DNA from: Bradyrhizobium embrapense
GTDB taxonomy: Bacteria > Pseudomonadota > Alphaproteobacteria > Rhizobiales > Xanthobacteraceae
Direction of reading: 5' to 3'
NCBI RefSeq assembly: GCF_001189235.2
Contig: NZ_LFIP02000008.1
Coordinates: forward strand, 186,001-250,000
Length of the DNA stretch: 64,000 nt
The notes beneath the pieces are model-generated. The model worked only from the letters and a program-made list of their open reading frames with translations. It was not told the DNA's origin and did not search any database. Positions 1 to 7,203 of this stretch are shown here, in pieces. The position numbers were made by a program, and so were the translations under genes. Each line of letters starts with the position of its first letter. Position 1 is the stretch's first letter.

Positions 1-2
1 AG

Positions 3-797
3 AGCCTGGAAGGCGCCTGGCACGGCCGCGGCTATTACGGTCACATCAGGCACAATGTGAAGGCGATCTACCAGAAGTATCTCGGCTGGTACGACGCCAA
101 TCCGGTCAATCTCGATGCCTTGCCGCCGGTTGCGGCCGGCAAGAAGTATGTCGAATATATGGGCGGCGCCGATGCGATCCTGAAACGTGCCGCCGCGGAT
201 TTCGCCAAGGGTGAATTCCGTTTCGTCGCGCAGGCCGTCAGCCATCTGGTGTTCGCCGAGCCCGACAACCAGGAGGCCCGCGCCTTGCTGGCCGACACAT
301 TCGAACAGCTCGGCTATGCCGCTGAAAGTTCGACCTGGCGCAACGCCTATCTGTTCGGCGCGCAGGAGCTGCGGCAGGGCATGCCGAAGACGCCGCCGCG
401 CTCGCCGATGCCGCGCGAGACGCTCGCTGCGCTGCGCACCGAGCAGCTCTGGGACGTGCTCGGCATCCGCCTCAACGGCCCCAAGGCCGAAGGCAAGCGC
501 ATCGTGCTGAACTGGAGTTTTACCGACACCGGCGAGACGTTCGTGCTCAACCTCGAGAACTCGGCGCTGACCTACGTCAAAGGCGCGCAGGCCGCCGATG
601 CGCACGCCAGCTTCACGCTGGCGCGCAGCGTGCTTGACGAGGTCATTGCCAAGCTGACCACGTTCCCCGACGCTGTCGGCGCCGGCAGGATCAAGGCGTC
701 CGGCGAGCCGCTGCGGCTCGGCGAATTGATGGCGCTGATGGACGAATTCCCGCGGATGTTCGAGATCGTCGAGCCGAAGCGGACGGCGGTGACCTAG
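3..797 (+). CDS. Alkyl sulfatase, C-terminal part (5' end outside window)
   Basis: The reading frame is open from the window edge, so only the C-terminal 264 residues are present; the metallo-beta-lactamase catalytic domain lies upstream of the window. What is visible starts in the dimerization domain (RGYYG, then KAIYQKYLGWYDANP, and the helical segment with YMGGADAIL). It continues into a C-terminal SCP2-like lipid-binding domain (about the last 120 residues, from LWDVLGIRLNG). This is the domain order of SdsA1/BDS1-type zinc alkyl sulfatases, which hydrolyse sulfate esters such as SDS to alcohol and sulfate. A GTG at 57 could be mistaken for a start, but the family sequence clearly continues upstream of it. 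The gene ends in TAG and is followed by a dispersed repeat. Confidence 0.88.
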   Translation, partial: SLEGAWHGRGYYGHIRHNVKAIYQKYLGWYDANPVNLDALPPVAAGKKYVEYMGGADAILKRAAADFAKGEFRFVAQAVSHLVFAEPDNQEARALLADTFEQLGYAAESSTWRNAYLFGAQELRQGMPKTPPRSPMPRETLAALRTEQLWDVLGIRLNGPKAEGKRIVLNWSFTDTGETFVLNLENSALTYVKGAQAADAHASFTLARSVLDEVIAKLTTFPDAVGAGRIKASGEPLRLGELMALMDEFPRMFEIVEPKRTAVT

Positions 798-820
798 GCC
801 ACGCTCGCGGAATTAGAACC

Positions 821-925
821 ATCACCCTGAGGAGCCGCGTAGCGGCGTCTCGAAGGGTCGACGGCCCGGCTGGTCGGACCGTGCATCCTTTGAGACGCGC
901 TTCGCGCTCCTCACAGGATGACGGG
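821..925. repeat. Dispersed intergenic inverted repeat, family A
   Basis: About 105 nt forming an imperfect long inverted repeat. The left arm has ccctgaggagc, an inner gcgtagcg mini-hairpin and gtctcgaagg. The right arm has catcctttgagac, cgcttcgcg and gctcctcacagg. It fills most of the 143-nt gap between the alkyl sulfatase and livF, which converge here, so the transcript from either side would fold it. Arms of this type are dispersed in Bradyrhizobium genomes (general knowledge). Only this copy was seen in the window. Confidence 0.75.
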
Positions 926-940
926 TCGATAAGTGCCCGC

Positions 941-1645
941 TCAAATCCCGAGATACGCCGCCTGTACCTGCTTATTGCCTGCGAGCTCGGCGCTGGTGCC
1001 TTGCATGATCACGTTGCCGCTTTCCAGCACATAGGCGCGCTGCACCAGCGACAGCGCGCGGCTGACATTCTGCTCGACCAGCAGGATCGCGGTGCCCATC
1101 TTGTGGATTTCGCCGATCTTCTCGAAGGTCACGTCGGTCATCACGGGGGCGAGACCGAGCGAGGGCTCGTCCAGCATCAAGAGGCGCGGCTTCAGCATCA
1201 GACCGCGGCCGACCGCGACCATCTGCTGCTCGCCGCCGCTCATGGTGCCGGCGAGTTGCTTCCTGCGGTCGGCGAGGCGCGGGAAGATGCCGTAGACCAG
1301 CTCCATCGTGCGCGCGCGATCCGCCTTGGCTTTCGGGGTGTAGGCGCCGATCTCGAGATTTTCCTGCACCGTCATGTCCGGAAACACCTGGCGGCCTTCC
1401 GGGACATGTGCGATGCCGAGCTCGGGGATCCGGTAGGGCGGCAGCGTCGCGAGGTCGACGCCGTCGAACGTGACCTTTCCGGCGAACAGTTTGACGAGGC
1501 CGGAGACCGCGCGCAGCGTCGTGCTCTTGCCGGCGCCGTTGGCCCCGAGCAGGCCGACGGCTTCGCCCTCGCCGACCGAGATGCTGACGTCGGTGATGGC
1601 AGGGACCGAGCCGTAGCTGGCGCTGACGCGGGAGAGCTCAAGCAT
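941..1645 (-). CDS. livF: Branched-chain amino acid type ABC transporter ATPase LivF
   Basis: A 234-residue cytoplasmic ATPase, the usual LivF length. Walker A is GANGAGKST (residues 34-42), the signature is MSGGEQQ, Walker B is LLMLDEPSLGLAP and the switch region is LLVEQNVSRAL. It energises uptake of branched-chain amino acids or related amides/aromatics through LivHM. It is last in a five-gene minus-strand operon and its start overlaps the end of livG by 8 nt, indicating translational coupling. The HAAT family also imports urea and aromatic acids, so the substrate is not fixed by sequence. Confidence 0.93.
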   Translation of the reverse strand: MLELSRVSASYGSVPAITDVSISVGEGEAVGLLGANGAGKSTTLRAVSGLVKLFAGKVTFDGVDLATLPPYRIPELGIAHVPEGRQVFPDMTVQENLEIGAYTPKAKADRARTMELVYGIFPRLADRRKQLAGTMSGGEQQMVAVGRGLMLKPRLLMLDEPSLGLAPVMTDVTFEKIGEIHKMGTAILLVEQNVSRALSLVQRAYVLESGNVIMQGTSAELAGNKQVQAAYLGI

Positions 1646-2387
1646 GGGCGTCTCCCTGCGCCGGCGGATGCACGTAGGAGCCGAGATAGGCGCGGATCAC
1701 TTCCGGGTTCTCCACGATCTCCTTCGGCGCTCCCTCGGCGATCTTCTGGCCGTGGTCGAGCACCACGATGTGGCGGGCGACCGCCATGATCGCGCGCATC
1801 ACATGCTCGACGATCACGATGGTCAGGCCGCGGGCGGAGAGCTTCTTCACCAGCGCCACCGCCTGGTCGATCTCGGCAGGGTTCAGCCCTGCCATCACCT
1901 CGTCGAGCAGCAGGATCCTTGGCTGCGTCGCCAGCGCGCGGGCCATCTCCAGCCGCCGCTGGTCGATGGTGGTGAGGTCCTTCGCCGGCGTCTGCTCCCT
2001 GGCGCTGAGACCGACGAATTCGATTGCTTCAAGCGCCTTGTCGCGCGCGGCGGCGACATGGCGGTCGCGCAGGAAGGCGCCGGTCATCACATTGGCGAGC
2101 ACCGTCATCGCGCCGAACGGCTTTGCCACCTGGAAGGTGCGGGCCATGCCGAGTGCGCAGACGTCGTGCGGCCGGAGGCCCACGACCTCGTGACCGAAGG
2201 CGAGCACCGATCCGGAGTCCGGCCGATGAAATCCCGTGATCAAATGAAAGCTCGTGGTCTTGCCGGCGCCGTTCGGCCCGATCAGTGCCACCGTCTCGTT
2301 CTCCTGCACCGTGAAGCTGACGTCCTGCACCGCGCGCAGACCGCCGAACCGCTTGCTGAGACCCTTGATGACCAGTGCTTCCGCCAT
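1638..2387 (-). CDS. livG: Branched-chain amino acid type ABC transporter ATPase LivG
   Basis: A 249-residue ATPase. The ATG at 2387 (MAEALVIKGL) is chosen because gagg lies just upstream and the family begins here; the frame is open 60 nt further but without support. Walker A is GPNGAGKTT, Walker B is ILLLDEVMAGL and the H-loop is IVEHVM. The C-terminal tail IRAYLGS is typical of LivG. The signature motif reads LTTIDQ (residues 138-143) in place of the glycine-containing LSGGQ/LPYGQ, which is noteworthy. It lies 7 nt after livM and overlaps livF. It partners LivF in the HAAT importer. Confidence 0.92.
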   Translation of the reverse strand: MAEALVIKGLSKRFGGLRAVQDVSFTVQENETVALIGPNGAGKTTSFHLITGFHRPDSGSVLAFGHEVVGLRPHDVCALGMARTFQVAKPFGAMTVLANVMTGAFLRDRHVAAARDKALEAIEFVGLSAREQTPAKDLTTIDQRRLEMARALATQPRILLLDEVMAGLNPAEIDQAVALVKKLSARGLTIVIVEHVMRAIMAVARHIVVLDHGQKIAEGAPKEIVENPEVIRAYLGSYVHPPAQGDAHA

Positions 2388-2394
2388 CGTAACC

Positions 2395-3381
2395 TCAGGC
2401 CCGTGCCGGCTTGCGCCGGACATAGCGGTGATAGACGTCGGTCGCAAACCCGATCAGCCCGGTCGGCCGCCACAGGATCACCGCCATCAGGATCAGGCTA
2501 TAGACCGTGAGCTGGATGCCGCCGACCGAGCTGCCGAGCCAGCTTTGCAGCAGCGCCGAGGTGGTCTCCAGCAGCACGGTGCCCATGACCGGCCCCCACA
2601 GCGTGCCGATGCCGCCGACGATCGACACCAGCGCCGCCTCGATCGAGACGTTGAAGCTGAACGCGGTCGCGGGATCGATAAAGTAGATGTACTGGGTGTA
2701 GAAGGTGCCGGCGAGCGCGGTCAGGAATGCGCTGATCATGTAGATGTCGCGCTTGACCTTCGGTGCGTTGACGCCGATCGCCTCGGCCGCGTCCTCATCC
2801 TCGCCGATCGCAACGAGGTAATAGCCGATCCAGGATTGCTCGATCCGGTGGGTGATCCACAGCCCGACGACGAGCAGGCCGAGCACGACGTAGTAATACG
2901 ACGACTTCTCCTCGAACTGCATCATCAGCGGCGCGCTGCCGAGATTCGGGATCGTGGTGCCTTCGGCGCCCCAGGCGAAATCGCGAAATTTCAGGAAGAT
3001 CAGCATCAGTACCTGCGCGGTCGCGATGGTGGCGATCGTGAAATAGGGGCCGCGCAGGCGGAAGCAGAGCCAGCCGATCGGCAGGCTCGCCAGCATCGCG
3101 ACCACGCCGCCCGCGATCATCCCGATCCATGGCGAGATGCCGTAGTTCACCTGCATGATGGTCGAGGTGTAGGCGCCGAGCCCGAAATAGGCGGCGTGTC
3201 CGAGCGACAGCTGCTTGGCATAGCCGCCCATCAGGTTCCAGGCGACGCCGATGAAGGAGAACAGCAGGATGCGGATGAAGATGTCGATCGCAAACGACGA
3301 GGTGACGAGCTGGGGCAGCGCCAGCATGACGACGGCCCCGATCGCCAGCCGCAGCCATTTCATGTGGTCTGAGGTCTGCAT
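2395..3381 (-). CDS. livM: Branched-chain amino acid type ABC transporter permease LivM
   Basis: A 328-residue inner-membrane permease starting MQTSDHMKWL, with about nine to ten hydrophobic segments. The family motifs GVAWNLMGGYAKQLSLGHAAYFGLGAY and ALVSIVGGIGTLWGPVMG are clear. The ATG at 3381 shares one base with the stop of livH (TGATG), so the two are translationally coupled. The open frame runs much further upstream, but that part is the antisense shadow of livH. It pairs with LivH to form the translocation channel. Confidence 0.94.
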   Translation of the reverse strand: MQTSDHMKWLRLAIGAVVMLALPQLVTSSFAIDIFIRILLFSFIGVAWNLMGGYAKQLSLGHAAYFGLGAYTSTIMQVNYGISPWIGMIAGGVVAMLASLPIGWLCFRLRGPYFTIATIATAQVLMLIFLKFRDFAWGAEGTTIPNLGSAPLMMQFEEKSSYYYVVLGLLVVGLWITHRIEQSWIGYYLVAIGEDEDAAEAIGVNAPKVKRDIYMISAFLTALAGTFYTQYIYFIDPATAFSFNVSIEAALVSIVGGIGTLWGPVMGTVLLETTSALLQSWLGSSVGGIQLTVYSLILMAVILWRPTGLIGFATDVYHRYVRRKPARA

Positions 3382-4250
3382 CAACGGCCCCTCCTGGCGC
3401 CGAGCCCGCTCGGCCTGAAGGCAAGGGTCAACAGCAGCAGCGCGAACACCACGATCAGGCCTGAATCGGCGCCGACGAACTGGATGCCGAGCGATTCGGC
3501 CACGCCCATCATCAGGCTCGCGACCAGCGCGCCCATCACATTGCCGAGCGTGCCCATCACGACCGCAACGAACGCCATCAGCACGAACACCTGGCCGACG
3601 AACGGATAGGCCGAATAGAACGGCATCAAGAGCGAGCCGGCGGCACCGGCCAGCGCCAGCGCGGTGCCGAACGCGACTGCGAACACGCGGTTCGGATTGA
3701 TCCCCATCAGCATCGCGACGTCGCGGTTCTGCGACGCCGCGCGCATGGCGCGGCCGAGGTCGGTGGTGTGCAGGAACACCCAGAGCAGCCCGCTGAGCGC
3801 CATCGCGACCGCAAAGGCGATCAGCTTCGCCACCGGAATGTACAGCCCTCCGATGTGCCACGCTTCATCCGAATAGGAGGTGTGGACGGTGCGGTAGTTG
3901 GCGCTGAACAGCATCAGCGCGAGATTGAGCAGCAGCAGCGACAGCGCGAAGGTCAGGAAGATCTGCGGCATGTCGTTCGGCCCGAGCACTCTGCGGATCA
4001 GGAAATGCTGGATCAGGACGCCGGCGATGAACAGCACCGGCATCGAGATCACCAGCGAGACCAGCGGATCGACGCCGAATTGGGTGGCGAGGAAGAACGA
4101 GATATACATCCCGATCATTACGAACTCGCCCTGGGCGAAATTGACGATCTTGACCACGCCGAAGATCAGCGTGACGCCGATGCTGACAAGCGCGTAAATG
4201 CCGCCGATGAGCAGGCCGTTGATGACAGCCTGGGCCAGTGTCTCCCACAT
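3381..4250 (-). CDS. livH: Branched-chain amino acid type ABC transporter permease LivH
   Basis: A 289-residue membrane permease. It shows the LivH opening NGLLIGGIYALVSIGVTLIFGVV, the motif NFAQGEFVMIGMY, and a late GTLGNVMGALVASLMMGVAES segment; about eight transmembrane helices. It starts 16 nt after the stop of the binding-protein gene and ends overlapping livM by one base, so it sits inside the operon. The length is normal for the family. The substrate is inferred only from the family. Confidence 0.94.
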   Translation of the reverse strand: MWETLAQAVINGLLIGGIYALVSIGVTLIFGVVKIVNFAQGEFVMIGMYISFFLATQFGVDPLVSLVISMPVLFIAGVLIQHFLIRRVLGPNDMPQIFLTFALSLLLLNLALMLFSANYRTVHTSYSDEAWHIGGLYIPVAKLIAFAVAMALSGLLWVFLHTTDLGRAMRAASQNRDVAMLMGINPNRVFAVAFGTALALAGAAGSLLMPFYSAYPFVGQVFVLMAFVAVVMGTLGNVMGALVASLMMGVAESLGIQFVGADSGLIVVFALLLLTLAFRPSGLGARRGR

Positions 4251-4266
4251 GCGATGCGACCGCGGT

Positions 4267-5517
4267 TCAGGTCTTCATCAGCGGGGCGCGGGCGTCTTCC
4301 TTGGGGAAGATGCTGGCGAGGTCGGCATTCTGCCATTGCACGCCGACCGGGCGGCCATAGACGTTCTTGCCGTCGGGGCCGAACTTCACCTTGCCGCCGG
4401 GCGCCATCGCCGCATAACCCGAGGAGACGTCGAGCGTCGAGAGCGCCTCGCGGACCTTCTTCGGATCGGCAGAGGCGGCGCGCTCCAGCGCGTCAGCCAG
4501 CATGAAGGTCTGCGCGACCAGGCCGCCGGCATATTCGAACGCGAACTCGCCGGTCCGCTTCTTGAACTCGGCGTTGACCTTCTGCGCATCGTCGTTGACG
4601 TCGTGGTTCCAGTGCGCCACGCCCTGCAGGCCCTCGGCGGCCTTACCGACATTCTTGTAGAAGTCCGGCATCACGAAGCCGCCGGAACCGCCATTGATTG
4701 CGATGTTGAGCCCAACCTGCTTCACGGTGCGCACGATCAGGATGAGGTCGTTGAGATAGGACAGCGAGAACAGCGTGTTGGCGCCGGAGGCCTTGACCTT
4801 GTTGATCAGCGGGCTCGCATCGGTGAAGCCGGCCGAGTAGGGCTCGAACATCACGATCTCGACGCCTTCGCCGGGCGCCAGCTCCTTCAGCCCGTTCGAG
4901 GTCGAGGTGCCGAACGCGGTGTTCTCGAAGATCACGGCGACCTTGGCCTGCTCGCTGACCAGCTTGGCCATCTGCAACTGCGCCTTGGCGAATTGCGAGG
5001 CGCGCGCGAACGGCGTGAAGGTGTAGGTGCGTCCCTTGTTGAGCTGGTCGGAGCTCGATCCGGTGATGATCGGAACGTGAGCGCGCTCGCAGACCTCGCT
5101 CGCGATCAGGGTCAGCGCGCTGGCGTAGCAGCCATGGATCGCCGACAGTTTGTTGCCGGATATCAGGCGATCAGTTTCGGTGCGGGTCACCGTGGTGTCG
5201 CTCTGCACGTCGGAGACGATGAGGTTGAGCCTGGCGCCGCCGAGCGACTTGATGCCGCCGGCTTCGTTGACCATGTCGACCGCGAGCTTCGCTGCTGCAA
5301 CGCAGCCGATGCCGATCTGCGCCATGCTGCCGGTGCTCGGATAGAGCGCGCCGATGTTGATCGGGTCGGCGGCCCAACCGCGCAACGGCACGGCGCCGAA
5401 TGCGCCGGCCGCGAGCACGCCGCCCGTCTTGGCCAGGAACTTGCGGCGCGTCAGCTTCCGTGAGGCTTTGGTCGGCGCGGCATTATTAATGGCCGACGGC
5501 TTGCGGTCCCCTGTCAT
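4267..5517 (-). CDS. Periplasmic substrate-binding protein of the Liv-type ABC transporter
   Basis: A 416-residue periplasmic binding protein of the LivJ/LivK (Peripla_BP_6) type. The start MTGDRKPS at 5517 is preceded by an AGGGGGA ribosome-binding site. The N-terminus carries a twin-arginine-like signal (RRKFLAKTGGVLAAGAFGA), so Tat export of the folded protein is likely. The mature part opens with PINIGALYPSTGSMAQIG, as in the family, and includes RTETDRLISGNKLSAIHGCYAS. It is the first gene of the operon, as is usual where the binding protein is needed in excess. The ligand cannot be read from sequence; branched-chain amino acids, amides and aromatic acids are all possible. Confidence 0.88.
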   Translation of the reverse strand: MTGDRKPSAINNAAPTKASRKLTRRKFLAKTGGVLAAGAFGAVPLRGWAADPINIGALYPSTGSMAQIGIGCVAAAKLAVDMVNEAGGIKSLGGARLNLIVSDVQSDTTVTRTETDRLISGNKLSAIHGCYASALTLIASEVCERAHVPIITGSSSDQLNKGRTYTFTPFARASQFAKAQLQMAKLVSEQAKVAVIFENTAFGTSTSNGLKELAPGEGVEIVMFEPYSAGFTDASPLINKVKASGANTLFSLSYLNDLILIVRTVKQVGLNIAINGGSGGFVMPDFYKNVGKAAEGLQGVAHWNHDVNDDAQKVNAEFKKRTGEFAFEYAGGLVAQTFMLADALERAASADPKKVREALSTLDVSSGYAAMAPGGKVKFGPDGKNVYGRPVGVQWQNADLASIFPKEDARAPLMKT

Positions 5518-5825
5518 GGCGTTCCCCCTGTGCGACCACGGCACGGTTGCGCCGTCCGCGCGCTTATTATTTTTTGCTCAAGCGGGGCGCATAAGAGCAC
5601 GTAATTCGTCAATCGCAAAGGCGATATCGGTCGCGTCATGGGGAAACGCGTTGCGACGGGTGCGTCGCAGCAATCGCCCGACGCGCGCGCTTCGTTGCGT
5701 GGCAGTTGCGCAGAACACTACGGCATTATTGACAATCGAATGACCCGACGGACCGGCGCAGCCCGACGGACCGGCGCAGATAGTGCCGACAGTCCGCCGG
5801 ATCATTCAATTGGCCGCTGCAACTT
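5518..5825. other. Intergenic region between glycosyltransferase and Liv operon
   Basis: A 308-nt gap between two minus-strand genes, so it should hold the promoter of the Liv operon. Visible contents are an A/T-rich patch ttattattttttgctca (5564-5580), just upstream of the binding-protein gene, and a perfect tandem duplication of 18 bp, cccgacggaccggcgcag (5744-5761 and 5762-5779). Short open frames here have no ribosome-binding site and I do not call them genes. Confidence 0.5.
5744..5779. repeat. Perfect 18-bp tandem duplication
   Basis: The unit cccgacggaccggcgcag occurs twice with no spacer. It lies 46 nt beyond the stop codon of the glycosyltransferase gene and looks like a recent slippage duplication. 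Confidence 0.9.
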
Positions 5826-6893
5826 CTATTCCGCGCTCGCCACCAGCTTGAAGCGCGGCTTGGCCTCCATCAGGCTGCGATAGGCGGCGAGATAGTCGAG
5901 CGCCATGCGGCGTGCGGTGAAGCGGGTCTCGAACTGCTTGCGGATCGCATCGCGGTTGAGCGTCGAAAGCCGGCCGACCGAGGAGATCGCGCTGATCTCG
6001 TCTTCGACGATGAAGCCGGTCAGCCCATCCTCGATGATCTCCGGCACCGAACCGCGGTTATACGCAATGACGGGCGTGCCGCAGGCCATCGCCTCGATCA
6101 TCACGAGGCCGAACGGCTCCGGCCAATCGATTGGAACCAGGAGCCCGATCGCGCCGCTGAGAAAGTCCGGCTTCTCGCGGTCGCTGATCTCGCCGATGAA
6201 CTCGACCAGCGGATTGTTGGTGATCTGCGGCTTGATCAACTCGTCGTAATATTCCTGGTCGGCGCGATCGACTTTGGCTGCGATCTTCAGCGGAATGCCG
6301 CAGCGGGTTGCGATCTTGATCGCGCGATCGACGCCCTTCTCCGGCGCGATGCGCCCGAGTACGGCGAGATAGGATTGCCTGGCCGGTTGCGGTGTCAGGA
6401 GATGCTCCGGCAGGCCGTGATGGATGGTGCGCACCCAGTGTGCCTGCGGCACCGGCCGGCGCTGCGCGTTGGAGATCGAGATCACCGGGACCTTGGAGAA
6501 AGTGTTGAAGACGGGCTGGTGCTCCGGCAGGTCGAGCCGTCCGTGCAGCGTGGTCACGAACGGCGTCGGCTGCCGCGCGAACAGCGACCACGGATAATAG
6601 TCGAGATGGAAATGCAGGAAGTCGAACTCGTCGTCGTCGGCTTTCTGCCGCACGCGCTCCAGCATCACCATGTGCAGCGCATTAGGGTCGCGGACGGAAC
6701 CGTCGAGCCGCAGTGCCTTCGGCCAGGTCGCATCGAGCTTCGCGGAGGTCTGGGAATCGCCACTGGCGAACAACGTCACGTCATGTCCAAGTGTTACAAG
6801 TTCTTCGGTCAGCCAGTGCACGACCCGTTCGGTGCCGCCGTAGAGCTTGGGGGGAACAGCCTCCGTCAGCGGGGCAACCTGCGCGATGCGCAT
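5826..6893 (-). CDS. GT4-family glycosyltransferase
   Basis: A 355-residue retaining glycosyltransferase. The start MRIAQVAPL at 6893 has cggagaa just upstream; the frame is open further without a better site. The N-terminal half has the GT-B opening VPPKLYGGTERVVHWLTEELV and ends with a short SISNAQR stretch. The C-terminal nucleotide-sugar domain has VLGRIAPEKGVDRAI and the GT4 E-x7-E region EPFGLVMIEAMACGTPVIA. It probably adds a hexose to a lipid, glycan or small acceptor. A perfect EcfG-type promoter motif lies about 70 nt upstream, suggesting induction by general stress. It is divergent from the ABC exporter gene. Confidence 0.87.
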   Translation of the reverse strand: MRIAQVAPLTEAVPPKLYGGTERVVHWLTEELVTLGHDVTLFASGDSQTSAKLDATWPKALRLDGSVRDPNALHMVMLERVRQKADDDEFDFLHFHLDYYPWSLFARQPTPFVTTLHGRLDLPEHQPVFNTFSKVPVISISNAQRRPVPQAHWVRTIHHGLPEHLLTPQPARQSYLAVLGRIAPEKGVDRAIKIATRCGIPLKIAAKVDRADQEYYDELIKPQITNNPLVEFIGEISDREKPDFLSGAIGLLVPIDWPEPFGLVMIEAMACGTPVIAYNRGSVPEIIEDGLTGFIVEDEISAISSVGRLSTLNRDAIRKQFETRFTARRMALDYLAAYRSLMEAKPRFKLVASAE

Positions 6894-7203
6894 TTCTCCG
6901 TCTCCATGTTTGTAATGTGGATGAACCCTCAGCCCTCTGATGGCACCGACATGCCAAAGACGGGAACGTTCTCGCACGTGCGAGGTTCCTTAGATGTGAG
7001 AGATCTGCCGCTTCTTTCTTCCATCACACTGTGGTCTTGCTGATGCCATCACGCTCCAACAGGTTTTTGCCGACGCCAGCGTTGCAAAATTGTTGCGCAC
7101 TAATGGCTGCATCAAGGAATCCCACCGCCGCCCTTCATGTCATCGTGCACGAGAGTGTCGACTAGAATTTTCTCGTTCACCTTCAACAGCTTTGCAGGAC
7201 GTC
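6894..7203. other. Divergent promoter region of glycosyltransferase and ABC exporter
   Basis: A 310-nt gap between divergent genes. It contains the EcfG-like site at 6963-6989. The rest shows nothing that I can assign. The open frame that runs into the exporter from 7090 is not supported by a ribosome-binding site. Confidence 0.6.
6963..6989 (-). promoter_or_regulatory. EcfG-like general stress promoter, near-palindromic
   Basis: On the minus strand GGAAC (6989-6985), 16 nt, then CGTT (6968-6965) exactly fits the GGAAC-N16/17-CGTT consensus described for EcfG sigma factors of rhizobia. The spacer contains a 14-nt perfect palindrome, ctcgcacgtgcgag (6971-6984). On the plus strand the same site reads GGAAC-N16-GGTT, one mismatch from consensus, so it could also serve the divergent exporter gene. 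The minus-strand orientation gives a 5' leader of about 60-65 nt for the glycosyltransferase gene. Confidence 0.68.

Noticed and set aside
2395..3861. 488-residue open frame containing LivM
   Set aside because: The N-terminal 160 residues are an Arg-rich antisense shadow of livH; the real start is at 3381 with a TGATG junction.
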